15,538 bases of DNA, taken from assembly GCA_021820825.1 (NCBI GenBank), contig JAKADD010000013.1, forward strand, positions 1-15,538, written 5' to 3'. The notes beneath the pieces were generated by a model that saw only the letters and a list, made by a program, of their open reading frames with translations, made no database searches and was not told where the DNA came from. Shown here piece after piece: positions 1 to 6,929 of this stretch. Each line of letters starts with the position of its first letter. Position 1 is the first letter of the stretch. Position numbers and translations under genes: made by a program. The DNA is from Bacillota bacterium (lineage in GTDB: Bacteria; Bacillota; Bacilli; Alicyclobacillales; SLC66).

Positions 1-6
1 AAGCGC

Positions 7-1326
7 ATGATTGATCAGGAAGCGACCACAATGGCCCCGACTGCACCGACGGCCCCTGCGCCGACAGAAGCGTCGCCGCAGTCCGCCCCGGTCGGCGGCT
101 GGCGCAGGCGCACATGGCTGCTTTGGGCGCTGATGGGACCCGGTCTCCTTGCCATGATTGGAGACAACGACGCAGGGGGAGTCATCGAGTATGCAGTCAC
201 AGGCATGCAATTCGGAATCGGTTTCTTCATTCCCTTTGTTTTGTGCCTTGCCCCCATCACGTATACGATTCAGGAAATGACCATGCGCCTTGGCGCAGTG
301 ACACAGACAGGCTATACAAAGCTGATTTTCCGCCACTTTGGCCGGTGGTGGGGGTACTACAGCATCGGCACCCTGGTAATTGAAAACCTGCTGACCCTGA
401 TGACTGAGTTTATCGGCATGACTGCAGGCCTTGTGATGCTGGGCATTCCACTCTGGATCGCAGACGCCGCCTGTTTGGCTCTGGTCGTCTCGCTCGCCCT
501 GTTCACAGGGTATTGGACCAAAGAACGGCTGGCCCTGTTTGTAGGCGCATTAAACGCCGTCTTTCTGCTGATTGCGCTTCTGACCCATCCAAGCTTCGCA
601 GCCATTGGCCACGCCTTTGCCGCATGGTCGATCCCGTCAGCCATGCGCGGCCACATCGTCTGGTTTGTGATTGCCACAGTGGGCAACGCCATCGCTCCCT
701 GGATGATCTTCTTTCAGGGCAGCGCGGTGATCGACAAGGGAATCACGGCAAAGCAACTGAGAATTGGACGCATCGACACTCTGCTTGGCAGCGCTTTGCA
801 AGTCATCATCGCGACAGCGATTATTTTGTGCGGCGCCGCACTGTACGGGCATGTGACAGGTGCGGGCGCGCTCAGCCCCTCCGCAATTATTTCCGCGCTG
901 GCTCGCGCTTCCGGTCATCTCGCGGCCGTGTTATTCGCGTTTGGGCTGTTTAATGCGGGATTTCTCGCCGCCATTACGATCTCCCTGTCATCGTCGTGGA
1001 CGATCGCAGACGCCTTTGGCTGGTCGCGCAGCCTCAATGACAAGATATCGGGCGCGCCCAAATTTTATGCCGTTTACATGGGCAGTCTTGTCGTTGCGGC
1101 CGCCGCGATCCTGGTTCCCCATCTACCGCTCAATTTTGTCGCCGTACTGTCACAGGCTTTGGGGGCCATGGTGATGATTCCGATCCTGTTGTTTCTGGTG
1201 GTGCTCACCAGTCGCAAAAGCATCATGGGCGCCTACGCCAACACCCTTCTGGCGCGCATCTGGGGCGGCTCCATCGTGGCTCTGCTTGCGGGGCTGACTG
1301 TGCTCCTGATCGTACAAACGCTGTAG
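7..1326 (+). CDS. NRAMP-related divalent metal (or Mg-type) transporter
   Basis: A 439-residue polytopic membrane protein of the NRAMP/COG1914 superfamily, proton- or cation-coupled metal transporters of the cytoplasmic membrane. After a Thr/Pro/Ala-rich cytoplasmic tail (residues 1-32) comes the GPGLLAMIGDNDAGG segment of TM1, followed by about ten more hydrophobic segments. Canonical NRAMPs carry DPGN in TM1 and MPH in TM6. Here the TM1 site reads DNDAGG and the TM6 site reads GNAIAPWMIFFQGS, so both metal-binding motifs are altered and the substrate may not be Mn/Fe. The ATG at 7 is the first in-frame start in the window. Only six bases lie upstream, so the start could be further out or at the ATG at 31. 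No terminator hairpin follows. It is separated from the catabolic genes by a degenerate region and is probably unrelated to them. The superfamily is confident, the substrate is unknown. Confidence 0.85.
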   Translation: MIDQEATTMAPTAPTAPAPTEASPQSAPVGGWRRRTWLLWALMGPGLLAMIGDNDAGGVIEYAVTGMQFGIGFFIPFVLCLAPITYTIQEMTMRLGAVTQTGYTKLIFRHFGRWWGYYSIGTLVIENLLTLMTEFIGMTAGLVMLGIPLWIADAACLALVVSLALFTGYWTKERLALFVGALNAVFLLIALLTHPSFAAIGHAFAAWSIPSAMRGHIVWFVIATVGNAIAPWMIFFQGSAVIDKGITAKQLRIGRIDTLLGSALQVIIATAIILCGAALYGHVTGAGALSPSAIISALARASGHLAAVLFAFGLFNAGFLAAITISLSSSWTIADAFGWSRSLNDKISGAPKFYAVYMGSLVVAAAAILVPHLPLNFVAVLSQALGAMVMIPILLFLVVLTSRKSIMGAYANTLLARIWGGSIVALLAGLTVLLIVQTL

Positions 1327-1378
1327 CGCACCGCACCTACGCGAAAGCCGGATGACATTGAACACGAAAGGAATGAGC

Positions 1379-1605
1379 TTATTTTTGTAGCAACCTTCTG
1401 ACAAAAAGATAAATAAAACTTACCAAAAATCCAACAATCATGCCGCTGACTACTGCAAAAACAATCCATTCAAAATGCCAAAATAAAATCCGAACCCGAT
1501 AAAATACGAGTTAATAGAGAGATGTGGAAAGATACTAGGTAAGTAAAAGTCAAAGACTCCAAATAGAATTCCAACCACGACATAGATGAACCATCGCCTT
1601 TTCAT
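1379..1605 (-). pseudogene. Broken small membrane-protein gene
   Basis: An ATG at 1605 is preceded by AGGGGG (6-base spacing) and opens a reading frame beginning MKRRWFIYVVVGILFGVFDF, with one hydrophobic helix. The frame stops at 1450 after about 51 residues. A second frame continues the same character, FEWIVFAVVSGMIVGFLVSF followed by a basic tail RRLLQK, and stops at 1379. The two frames together look like one small two-helix protein split by a frameshift. The stretch is AT-rich compared with the roughly 57% GC neighbours. I do not recognise the family. It could be two tiny overlapping genes instead of one broken gene. Confidence 0.45.
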
Positions 1606-1620
1606 GCGCAACCCCCTAAG

Positions 1621-1890
1621 CTATATGGTTTCAATGACATTCAATTCACCGCTTAATGTCTTGCCTTTTTTCAAAGCGATATGAACATTGACCACAATAA
1701 AGGCGACTATTGCTTCAATACACATCAGTACTAAAGTTAGGGTCAATAACTTACTAGGAGTTGTGACCTATTAATTTCACCAATAATAAATATTGCTAGA
1801 AATGGAAGTATCCATGTAGTGAACAAAAGAGTAAGAAGACGAGACGATCTACGGTTACTTTGTGTTTTAGCTACCTTATAATGCCTAAAA
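1621..1890 (-). pseudogene. Second degenerate membrane-protein remnant
   Basis: Reading the minus strand, one frame gives a basic N-terminal part (KTQSNRRSSRLL) and a hydrophobic helix (FTTWILPFLAIFIIGEINR) before a stop. Another frame carries LVLMCIEAIVAFIVVNVHIA and the tail KKGKTLSGELNVIETI, ending in TAG at 1621. Together they look like a two-helix membrane protein split by one frameshift. No start codon with a ribosome binding site is apparent at the upstream end. The stretch is AT-rich like its neighbour at 1379-1605, suggesting both came from a lower-GC source. The family is not recognised. Confidence 0.4.
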
Positions 1891-1944
1891 ATTGCGCGCC
1901 ACCAACAACCGGGAAGAAAATTCGCCTGCGGTGTTTTTCGGGAT

Positions 1945-2168
1945 GGGAGTCACCGGATTCCGTTTATCCACACGCCCAAGCATTGTTCCTGGTTGAATCA
2001 GATTGAGTGCTGTTCAGCATTCTGGTTCGCCGAATATTGAACAAGCGCTCCAGCTTTGCCTCCAAAGAAGCGATGGAGGAACGAATCAGACAATTTATTG
2101 ACTATTACAACGAGCATTTGGCCAAGCCATTCAAGTGGAAATACGACGGTAAATTGCTGAAGATTTGA
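1945..2168 (+). pseudogene. IS630-family transposase, C-terminal remnant
   Basis: One frame reads FIHTPKHCSWLNQIEC, the hallmark segment of IS630-type DDE transposases that holds the last catalytic Glu (the E of NQIE). After a one-base loss near 2010, where a TGG Trp codon appears as TG, another frame continues FSILVRRILNKRSSFASKEA, then a helix ending in RQFIDYYNEHLAKPFKWKYD and a TGA at 2166-2168. This is the normal C-terminus of the family. Upstream of 1954 the similarity continues briefly in another frame (WESPD) and is then lost. The N-terminal two thirds, including the first two Asp residues, are absent, so it cannot be active. Confidence 0.8.
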
Positions 2169-2206
2169 GCTGTACTCGTATGATTATGCATTAAAGCCAT
2201 CGTGTA

Positions 2207-2966
2207 CTAGTAATGCAGGGGATGTGCATGCCACGCGGTCGCTTGCGCCGCGTCGTGCCCGAAGAATATCTTGGCATTCTCCGCCCTCTCTATATCTTTA
2301 AGCCGCGCGATTGACTTGGCTGCGTCCGCTGCGTTCTTGACAGCGAAAGGAACACCGTTCTCGAAGTTGCCCCTGACATACGCCGCGTCAATCGTCAAGA
2401 GGAGGGCGCCTGTTTTTTCCGTCTTCACGAGCACGGATTGGTGGCCAGGCGTGTGACCTGGCGTCGACAGCAGGGTCACTCCGGGAACCAATTCCAGATC
2501 GCCGTCCACAAACCGGTAGTGCAATGAAGGGTCTTTGCAGCAATCTAAATAGTTGTCCTGCACCTGAGTCGCATCGTATTCGGCCCGCTGCACGACGATC
2601 TCTGTATCGGGAAACATCCGGTTGCCGCCGGCATGGTCGAAATGCAAGTGTGTGCTGACGACGCAGACCAGATCGCGCGGTTGATACCCCGCGCGCTCCA
2701 GAATTCGCGTAAGCACATCCTGCGCCCCCATCTGCGGAACGATGAGTCCCTCATCCTCCGTATCCTTAAACAATCCCTCCGGGTTAGTCACGCAGGATTC
2801 TGGCATTCCCGTGTCCACTAGGATGGGCCCGTCCGTCGTTTCTACCAGGTAGGACCATCGGCAGATTGGCCAGCCTCCCGGGTTCAAGACGGGTGTCGAG
2901 CGCGGAGGCGTCCACCAGACACCGTCCCGCCGGGAGCAGATACAATTTCTTGGCGCGATATGTCAT
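2207..2966 (-). pseudogene. AHL-lactonase-like metallo-beta-lactamase hydrolase, frameshifted
   Basis: A zinc metallo-hydrolase closest in appearance to AiiA-type N-acyl-homoserine lactonases, which open lactone rings. Downstream of the break the metal ligands are intact: HLHFDHAGG, the His of TPGHTPGHQS, the Asp and Tyr of TIDAAY, and the His of FFGHD. The N-terminus lies in another frame: MTYRAKKLYLLPAGRCLVDA up to RLANLP, ending at about 2859. AiiA-like proteins continue as NLP-x-WCYLLET, and here WSYLVETTDGPILVDTG resumes at 2857. Only one base (2858) stands where a full codon is expected, so two bases are missing. The ATG at 2964-2966 overlaps the TGA of the upstream cupin (ATGA), confirming the true start. 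Repaired length would be 253 residues, the usual size. It is either a recent pseudogene or a sequencing error. The alternative TTG start at 2887 would drop the first strand and is unlikely to give a stable enzyme. Confidence 0.8.
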
Positions 2967-3379
2967 TTGTGCGCCCTCTCCCGCGCCATTAATTCCCGAA
3001 AGGCGTCCCTGGGCGGCGAGAAGGCGTCGATGCACACACAGCCTTCCGCCAAAGCGACCGCGCTGTGCGGAACATGCGCAGGGATGGCGACCGCCTCGCC
3101 GGGACCGACCACTTGTTTCTCATGTCCCACTTGAAATTCCAGCCGCCCCTCCAGCACGAAACTCATCTGCTCCTGCGCATGCTGGTGAACCGGAGCCTCC
3201 GCGCCGGGGGCAAACGTGACGTGACTGAGCATCAACTGGCGTCCAAACAGCGGCCGCAGCACAACTCCCGGCGCCGCCTCAAGCGAATCCAGGCTGGGCA
3301 TGTGGGAAAAAGACGGCTCATAGTCGGCCTCGCCGTTCCACTCAACCGCGCCGCGAAAATACTCCCGATTCACTGTCAC
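2963..3379 (-). CDS. Small cupin-domain protein (second of two paralogues)
   Basis: A 138-residue single-domain cupin. The first metal motif is PVHQHAQEQMSFVLEGRLEF (two His and one Glu) and the second is the His of IPAHVPHSA, so a mononuclear metal site is likely. It ends with DAFSPPRDAFRELM. The GTG start (3377-3379) overlaps the TGA of the preceding CMD-like gene (GTGA) and has GGAGG nine bases upstream, so the two are translationally coupled. Its own stop overlaps the ATG of the lactonase-like gene. It shares with the cupin at 5649-6104 the pattern GVxLxPxFG, PVHxHxxEQM, EGxxEF, VPHxA and DxFSPPR, so the two are paralogues in one operon. It may act as a small-molecule isomerase, decarboxylase or dioxygenase, or bind a ligand. 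The substrate cannot be told from sequence. Confidence 0.85.
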   Translation of the reverse strand: MTVNREYFRGAVEWNGEADYEPSFSHMPSLDSLEAAPGVVLRPLFGRQLMLSHVTFAPGAEAPVHQHAQEQMSFVLEGRLEFQVGHEKQVVGPGEAVAIPAHVPHSAVALAEGCVCIDAFSPPRDAFRELMARERAHK

Positions 3380-3783
3380 CGCCGATCGCCTCCCTGACCC
3401 GGCTGATCAAACTCCAGTTTGAGTCCGCTCGAAAACACATTGGTGCCAGAAAAGAAATCGATGACAGACACCATTTCGACGAGTTGCCGCTCTGTCAAAC
3501 CCAGTTTCTTCGCGGCCAGCGAGTGACTGTCGATGCAGTAGCTGCAACGGTTCACCATCGACACTGCAAGCGCGATCATCTCTTTTGTCAGGGGACTGAG
3601 TTCCCCCTGCAGCATGATAGCCTTATACCGTTCCCAGTTCGCGCGCAGATACTCCGGTTGGACGGCCATCGCGCGCCAGATGAGCGGCACTCGATCCCAC
3701 TCCCGCACGCGTTTCATCTCTTCATAGATCTCCTTGACCAGCCCGCTGGCGTCTTCTTCTTCTATCGCTTCCACCAATGCCAT
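3376..3783 (-). CDS. Carboxymuconolactone decarboxylase / AhpD-like protein
   Basis: A 135-residue, mostly helical protein of the CMD/AhpD superfamily. The core motif CSYCIDSHS (about residues 80-88) has the CxxC pair and the following His that in AhpD-type members form a redox or proton-relay site. That pattern fits an alkylhydroperoxidase-like activity, whereas true gamma-carboxymuconolactone decarboxylases lack the CxxC. Upstream of the ATG at 3781-3783 is a GAGAGAGGG stretch about ten bases away. It sits after a 136-base gap from the SDR gene and begins a tightly coupled trio with cupin and lactonase-like hydrolase (GTGA and ATGA overlaps). A peroxidase or an accessory decarboxylase role in the pathway are both possible. 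Confidence 0.85.
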   Translation of the reverse strand: MALVEAIEEEDASGLVKEIYEEMKRVREWDRVPLIWRAMAVQPEYLRANWERYKAIMLQGELSPLTKEMIALAVSMVNRCSYCIDSHSLAAKKLGLTERQLVEMVSVIDFFSGTNVFSSGLKLEFDQPGQGGDRR

Positions 3784-3869
3784 CCGCGACTACCCTCTCT
3801 CAACTGAAATCTCCCGCACGTCAGGAGTGCTTGCGAAACCTGCATGGTCCAGCGCCGCCGGCAACCGGG

Positions 3870-3901
3870 AAAAATATATGCCCGCGGCGCTATTTCGGGC
3901 A
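3870..3901 (-). terminator. Weak terminator-like hairpin between SDR and CMD genes
   Basis: In the direction of transcription, TGCCCG (3901-3896) and CGGGCA (3884-3879) can pair across an 11-base loop and are followed by TATATTTTT. The six-pair stem with a U-rich tail could attenuate read-through from the SDR gene into the CMD/cupin/lactonase trio in the 136-base gap. The stem is short, so the operon may simply continue. Confidence 0.25.
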
Positions 3902-3919
3902 AGCAAGCAGGCGAAGAAA

Positions 3920-4666
3920 TCACAGATACCTGGCCATTCCGCCATCCACGTCAAGGATCGCCCCGGTGATGTACGACGCTCGCTCCGACGCCAAGAACGC
4001 GACAGCCGCGGCAACCTCCCGCGCCTCGCCGAAGCGTCCCAGCGGCACTTCAAAGCGATCGACCAACTCGGAAAAAAAGCTCTCGGGCCGGCCGTCCCAC
4101 TGGCCTGAGTGAACGAAGCCAATATTGACGGCGTTCACCAAAATCCCATCCGCCGCCAGTTCTTTTGCCAGCGCCTTGGTGAAGGACAGACAGGCGGCGC
4201 GGTTGGTGCTTGACGCAAAAAACCGCGCATCCGGTTGTTTGCCAAACACCGCCGCCATGTTCACCATTCTTCCGCCGCGACCCATGAAGGGCAGAACCGC
4301 GCGGGCAAACCGCACGTAGGCCATGAGCTTGACATCGATGTCAGCCAGCCAGTCCTCGTCTGTCAGTGTTTTGAAGGCGCCCGGATAGGCCTTGCCCGCA
4401 TTGTTGACCAAGATATCGACACGGCCAAAGCGTTCTCCCACCGCACCCGCAAACCGCTCGATGGCGGTTGCATCCGTGACGTCCACGGTTTTCGCAAAGA
4501 GCCGATCAGGGCCAACTTCAGCCTGCAGCGGCGCAAAGTCGTCCACATGGCGACTGCATGACGCGACGACGCATCCCGCACCCAGCAATTCTTCGCACAC
4601 AGCGCGCCCAATGCCCCGCGAACCTCCGGTGACCAAAGCCACCTTTCCCTGCAAACCGAGATCCAC
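3920..4666 (-). CDS. SDR-family protein with degenerate catalytic residues
   Basis: A short-chain dehydrogenase/reductase fold protein of 248 residues. The cofactor part is intact: KVALVTGGSRGIGRAV (TGxxxGIG) and VNNAG. The C-terminus ends in the usual YITGAILDVDGG. The active-site part is not canonical. The strand normally carrying the catalytic Ser reads VNMAAVFG, and where Y-x-x-x-K is expected the sequence is FFASSTNRAACLSFTKALAK, which aligns Ser in place of Tyr and Arg in place of Lys. It may bind a nucleotide and substrate without standard SDR chemistry, or use another mechanism. The GTG at 4666 is preferred because AGAGGGGTGG lies just upstream. The earlier ATG at 4687 would overlap the aminotransferase and has no visible ribosome binding site. 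Confidence 0.85.
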   Translation of the reverse strand: MDLGLQGKVALVTGGSRGIGRAVCEELLGAGCVVASCSRHVDDFAPLQAEVGPDRLFAKTVDVTDATAIERFAGAVGERFGRVDILVNNAGKAYPGAFKTLTDEDWLADIDVKLMAYVRFARAVLPFMGRGGRMVNMAAVFGKQPDARFFASSTNRAACLSFTKALAKELAADGILVNAVNIGFVHSGQWDGRPESFFSELVDRFEVPLGRFGEAREVAAAVAFLASERASYITGAILDVDGGMARYL

Positions 4667-4679
4667 ATTGCCACCCCTC

Positions 4680-5645
4680 TCAGGCATAGACAGGCGTCAA
4701 CCAGTCCAGATACCGTTCTTCCTGTCCGCGAACAGCCCGGTTGTATAACTCCTGCAACTGCTGCGTGACGGGTCCGAGTTCGCCGTCTCCAACCGCGCGC
4801 CGGTCGACCGACGTGATGGAAGCGATTTGGGCCCCGGTGCCCGCCAGGAACATCTCGTCGGCAATGTACAACTCTGTGCGGTCAATCGGGCGGATTTCAT
4901 ACGGGATGGCAAGCTGATCGGCCAATTGAAGCACTGCGCGCCGCGTAATTCCCTCCAGAATGTCAGCCGTGATGGGAGTTGTGGCGAGTGTGCCGTCGCG
5001 CACCACAAACAGGTTGGCGGAACTGGCTTCCGAGACCTGACCGTCCGTGGACAGCATGATCGCTTCGTCATAACCGTCCGCCGTCGCCGCGTCATTGGCA
5101 AGCGCCGGGTTGATGTAGGCGCCCGTCACCTTTGCGCGGGACGGAATGATATTGTCCGCAACCCGCGTCCAGTTGGAGACGACTGCGCGAAGCCCTTCGG
5201 TCTTCACGTAATCGCCCATCGGCACGGTGAATATCGCAATTTCATCCCGCAGGCCAGTGAGCGTGACCTTGATAACCTGCGCTGCCTTGAAAGCGAGCGG
5301 CCGGATGTAGACGTTCTCGCGATACCCATTTGTCTGGAGCGTCCTGACGGTCCAGTCCAATAATTCCTCGGCGGTGTACGCGCACTTGATTTTCAGAATC
5401 CGGGAGGATTGCAGCAAGCGTTTGAAATGCTCCACGCCTTTCACGATGTACAATTGCTCCTGTTCCACGTTCCAGTACGCGCGGATGCCCTCGAAGCAGC
5501 CAGTTCCGTAGTTGAGCGCATGCGTAGAGATGTTCACGTTCGCATCCGCCAGAGGCGTGATCGCCCCTTTGAAAAAGCAGAATCCGTCCGTGATCTCCTG
5601 TTGTGGAGACGGTCCTTGGGTTGCCAATGCCTCGGCCTGCGCCAT
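4680..5645 (-). CDS. ilvE: Branched-chain amino acid aminotransferase (class IV PLP enzyme)
   Basis: A 321-residue fold-type IV PLP aminotransferase that exchanges amino groups between glutamate/2-oxoglutarate and branched-chain or related amino acids. Visible family signatures in order are YGTGCFEGIRAY, HFKRLLQSSRILKI, the catalytic Lys in RAKVTGAYINPALA, EASSANLFVV, TPITADILEGITRRA and the C-terminal EMFLAGTGAQI. Length is normal. It starts three bases after the stop of the upstream cupin, with AAAGGGGAA as ribosome binding site. Its place in a catabolic operon, not an ilv biosynthetic one, suggests it moves an amino group released or required by the pathway. The true substrate may differ from Leu/Ile/Val, and D-amino acid or aromatic specificity cannot be excluded. 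The symbol reflects family resemblance. Confidence 0.9.
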   Translation of the reverse strand: MAQAEALATQGPSPQQEITDGFCFFKGAITPLADANVNISTHALNYGTGCFEGIRAYWNVEQEQLYIVKGVEHFKRLLQSSRILKIKCAYTAEELLDWTVRTLQTNGYRENVYIRPLAFKAAQVIKVTLTGLRDEIAIFTVPMGDYVKTEGLRAVVSNWTRVADNIIPSRAKVTGAYINPALANDAATADGYDEAIMLSTDGQVSEASSANLFVVRDGTLATTPITADILEGITRRAVLQLADQLAIPYEIRPIDRTELYIADEMFLAGTGAQIASITSVDRRAVGDGELGPVTQQLQELYNRAVRGQEERYLDWLTPVYA

Positions 5646-5648
5646 CTG

Positions 5649-6104
5649 TTATTCCCCTTTCTCCTGAGCCTGCTTGCGCAGCGCTTCCTCCATCATATCG
5701 CGATACCCGCTGCGAGGCGGCGAAAAAACATCCAGCGCTAAACATGGCTTGTCATACGTGCGGGCGCCGTGGGGCACGTTCGGCGGAACAATATACACGT
5801 CTCCCTTGCGGATCATTTTCTTCTCGCCGTTCAACTCAAACTCGTACTCGCCCTCAATCATCGTTCCCATTTGCTCTTCCGGATGCGCATGCACCGGAAC
5901 AACCCGGTTTGGCTCCATGTACACAAAACTGAACAGAATGTTCTCTCCGAACACCGGCTTCAGTCCCACTCCCTCAACCACACTCAGCAGCGGAACATCA
6001 TCCGTGCTCGCAAACTCGGGTTTGAAGTCGCCGGTTATGTCAATCACGCGATCGCCGGTCGCAAAATACCCGCCCGTTCCTTGTTTCTGTTTCTCCTCTG
6101 CCAT
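5649..6104 (-). CDS. Small cupin-domain protein (first of two paralogues)
   Basis: A single-domain cupin of 151 residues. Metal-binding motif 1 is PVHAHPEEQMGTMIEGEYEF and motif 2 is the His in VPPNVPHGA. The C-terminus carries DVFSPPRSGYRDMM, shared with the cupin at 2963-3379. The ATG at 6102-6104 is chosen because AAGGAGG lies nine bases upstream, overlapping the stop codon of the IclR gene. An in-frame extension to 6194 would run back through the regulator gene and starts with an unrelated Arg-rich stretch. It lies in the operon between regulator and aminotransferase. The metal and substrate are unknown. The paralogue in the same operon suggests related substrates or successive steps. Confidence 0.88.
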   Translation of the reverse strand: MAEEKQKQGTGGYFATGDRVIDITGDFKPEFASTDDVPLLSVVEGVGLKPVFGENILFSFVYMEPNRVVPVHAHPEEQMGTMIEGEYEFELNGEKKMIRKGDVYIVPPNVPHGARTYDKPCLALDVFSPPRSGYRDMMEEALRKQAQEKGE

Positions 6105-6118
6105 GTCCTTCCGCCTCC

Positions 6119-6883
6119 TTATTCCCTTGCATCGCTGACGTAGCCGAGGGCGCCGGAAATCCCGGCGGCTGTCGCGATCAGACTCGGCGCGCACGCCATG
6201 GCGGCTTCGCGGTGAAAGCGCACGGTCGGACCGGCAATAGAGACGGCGCCGATCACCTTCCCCGTCTCATCGCGAATCGGCGCCGCCACGCACATGACGC
6301 CGTCGATGAATTCCTCGTCGTCGATGGCGAACCCATCACGGCGAATGGCCTTAAATTGGGCGCGCAATTCCGGAAGGTGCGAGATGGTCCGGTCCGTGCG
6401 CTTCATGAGCTTGGACTGGTCTGGGAGCAAATCTTCGCGATAGGCGAGAATCGCTTTGCCCATCCCCGAGCTGTGCGTCTGAATGCGCGATCCAATGTCC
6501 ACGCCCCAGCGCAGCGCGTGGTCAGATATCACCCTGTCGATGTATTCGACATCTTTGCCGACGATGGCGCCAAAGTTCACCGTCTCCCCGGTCAACGATT
6601 GCAATTGGACCAATTGACCGTGGATCGTGTTGCGGGCAGACGTTAACCACATGCCTTTCACGCCCAAACGATACATGCCGCTTTCCCCGTCCGACCCGGC
6701 CACATACCCGCGCGACTGCAACGTCATGAGCAGGCGGTGTGTTGTGGATCTCGGAAGCTCGGCGGCGTTCGCAATGCGGCTGAGCGACTGTGATCCTGCG
6801 GCGATGAGCGCATCGAGAATCTGCAGCCCGCGATCGAGCGAACGAACCAGCGAACCGTCTGCAGTTGTCCTGCCGTCGGTCAC
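6119..6883 (-). CDS. IclR-family transcriptional regulator
   Basis: A 254-residue IclR-type regulator. Residues about 10-65 form the winged helix-turn-helix (SLSRIANAAELPRSTTHRLL is the recognition region). The rest is the effector-binding domain with the usual SSGMGKAILA and the C-terminal AAPIRDETGKVIGAVSIAGP. IclR proteins bind DNA as dimers or tetramers and respond to small carbon compounds. The GTG at 6883 is preferred, with AAGGAGGG seven bases upstream. It gives a standard length, whereas the in-frame GTG at 6925 has a weaker AGGTGA site at the stop of the ligase gene. It is co-oriented with and directly follows the glutamine-synthetase-like gene. It is probably a local regulator whose likely operator is the TTCC-N7-GGAA site at 8343-8357 and 13660-13674 (inference). 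Confidence 0.9.
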   Translation of the reverse strand: MTDGRTTADGSLVRSLDRGLQILDALIAAGSQSLSRIANAAELPRSTTHRLLMTLQSRGYVAGSDGESGMYRLGVKGMWLTSARNTIHGQLVQLQSLTGETVNFGAIVGKDVEYIDRVISDHALRWGVDIGSRIQTHSSGMGKAILAYREDLLPDQSKLMKRTDRTISHLPELRAQFKAIRRDGFAIDDEEFIDGVMCVAAPIRDETGKVIGAVSIAGPTVRFHREAAMACAPSLIATAAGISGALGYVSDARE

Positions 6884-6929
6884 ATGGAGCCCTCCTTCCG
6901 ATTGCCCGAATGCGTTCGGATTCACTCAC

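Noticed and set aside
2784..3035. Separate 83-codon minus-strand gene upstream of the metallo-hydrolase
   Set aside because: From 2966 on it is the true N-terminus of the lactonase-like protein before the frameshift, and the remainder is out-of-frame read-through.
3790..4122. Minus-strand frame that overlaps the 3' part of the SDR gene and fills the gap to the CMD gene
   Set aside because: It is mostly an alternative frame of the SDR gene. The part in the gap has no motif and no start signal.
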